NCBI GenBank assembly: GCA_947623705.1
Contig: CANQHT010000075.1
Location: forward strand, 1 to 5,821
DNA: 5,821 bases
Source: an uncultured Bacilli bacterium
GTDB taxonomy: Bacteria; Bacillota_I; Bacilli_A; RF39; UBA660
Reading direction: 5' to 3'
In this document: one piece after another, positions 5,388-5,821 of the stretch
How the letters are laid out: each line of letters opens with the position of its first letter
How positions within the stretch are numbered: position 1 is the stretch's first letter
Notes under the pieces: model-generated
Database searches by the model: none
Seen by the model: only the letters and a program-made list of their open reading frames with translations
What the model was told of the DNA's origin: nothing
Translations under genes and position numbers: made by a program

Positions 5388-5821
5388 ATGATTTATTCAT
5401 ACAAAGAACTTTTAGAAAAATATGGTACTAGATACAATATTAAGAAAGCAATTGATAATAAAGAAATATTTAAAATTGAAAATGGAATTTATTCAAATAA
5501 AAAAATAGTTGATCCAATAATTCTTTATTCTAAAAAATATCCATCAGGTGTTATAACAATGGATTCTGCTTTTTACTTTTATGATTTAACGGATGTAATA
5601 CCAAATAAAGTATATCTTGCAACACCAAGTAATTATCGTACCATCAAAAATGAAAAAATTGTTCAAATATTTAGTGATAAAAATGTCTTAAATGCTGGAA
5701 AAGAAAGCGTTAAAGTTAATGAATGTACTGTAAATATTTATAACAAAGAAAGACTACTTGTAGAACTTATCAGAAAAAGAAAACAAATACCTTTTGATTA
5801 TTACAAAGAGATTATATCTAA
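5388..5821 (+). CDS. abiEi: AbiEi-family antitoxin / transcriptional regulator (3' truncated)
   Basis: The first 144 residues are visible before the window ends. Residues 1-40 (YKELLEKYGTRYNIKKAI, then IFKIENGIYSNK) look like the N-terminal winged helix-turn-helix of AbiEi-type proteins. The following part has the family pattern AFYFYDLTDVIP (61-72) leading into a strand VYLATP, and later KERLLVELIRKRKQIPFDYY (120-139). Known AbiEi proteins are the antitoxins of type IV toxin-antitoxin and abortive-infection systems. They repress their own operon, while the partner AbiEii is a nucleotidyltransferase-like toxin. The usual length is near 200 residues, so perhaps a quarter or more is missing. 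The ATG follows AAAGAGGTG by seven bases. No toxin gene is in the window, so it may also be a stand-alone regulator. Family call is from recognised patterns, not a search. Confidence 0.82.
   Translation, partial: MIYSYKELLEKYGTRYNIKKAIDNKEIFKIENGIYSNKKIVDPIILYSKKYPSGVITMDSAFYFYDLTDVIPNKVYLATPSNYRTIKNEKIVQIFSDKNVLNAGKESVKVNECTVNIYNKERLLVELIRKRKQIPFDYYKEIIS

Noticed and set aside
1..5821. tRNA or rRNA genes, CRISPR arrays, insertion sequences
   Set aside because: I found no cloverleaf ending in CCA, no regularly spaced repeats, no transposase reading frame and no terminal repeats with target duplications.

Overview
The window looks like part of the chromosome of a low-GC, Gram-positive-type bacterium (Bacillota). 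The sequence is strongly AT-rich and Shine-Dalgarno sites are purine-rich (AAGAGGTG, AAGGAG). There is a T-box riboswitch, and the wall genes (a D,D-carboxypeptidase and an LCP protein) imply peptidoglycan. Tryptophan is encoded by TGG and the readable stops are TAA or TAG, so nothing suggests the Mycoplasma code in which TGA is read as Trp. An uncultured gut Bacilli/RF39-like or clostridial lineage would fit, but the sequence alone does not fix the taxon.

Layout, all genes on the + strand. (1) Bases 3-2035 look like one transcription unit: the 3' end of a cytidine-deaminase-family gene, a GNAT acetyltransferase gene 17 bases later, and a secreted D-alanyl-D-alanine carboxypeptidase gene, closed by an intrinsic terminator. 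The carboxypeptidase gene appears to start at an ACG codon, because only that start keeps a complete signal peptide. (2) Bases 2071-3524 hold a single gene, with its own likely promoter, for a membrane-anchored LytR-CpsA-Psr (LCP) protein. It has three predicted membrane helices and an extra extracytoplasmic domain before the LCP domain. (3) Bases 3528-5094 are the seryl-tRNA synthetase unit: promoter, a well-formed T-box leader, serS, and a terminator whose stem begins inside the end of serS. (4) Bases 5095-5387 are a 3' intergenic region with a nested inverted repeat, two candidate promoters and two candidate operators. (5) From 5388 to the edge runs the start of an AbiEi-family antitoxin/regulator gene, cut off by the window end.

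The carboxypeptidase trims stem peptides and the LCP protein probably attaches glycopolymers to peptidoglycan, so both act outside the membrane on the wall. serS is expected to be switched on by uncharged tRNA-Ser through the T-box. The AbiEi gene marks a change from housekeeping to accessory content, and its toxin partner would be expected just outside the window. I did not see a clearly undescribed system. The best leads are the ACG start, the control region of the AbiEi gene, and the nested inverted repeat at 5104-5146.
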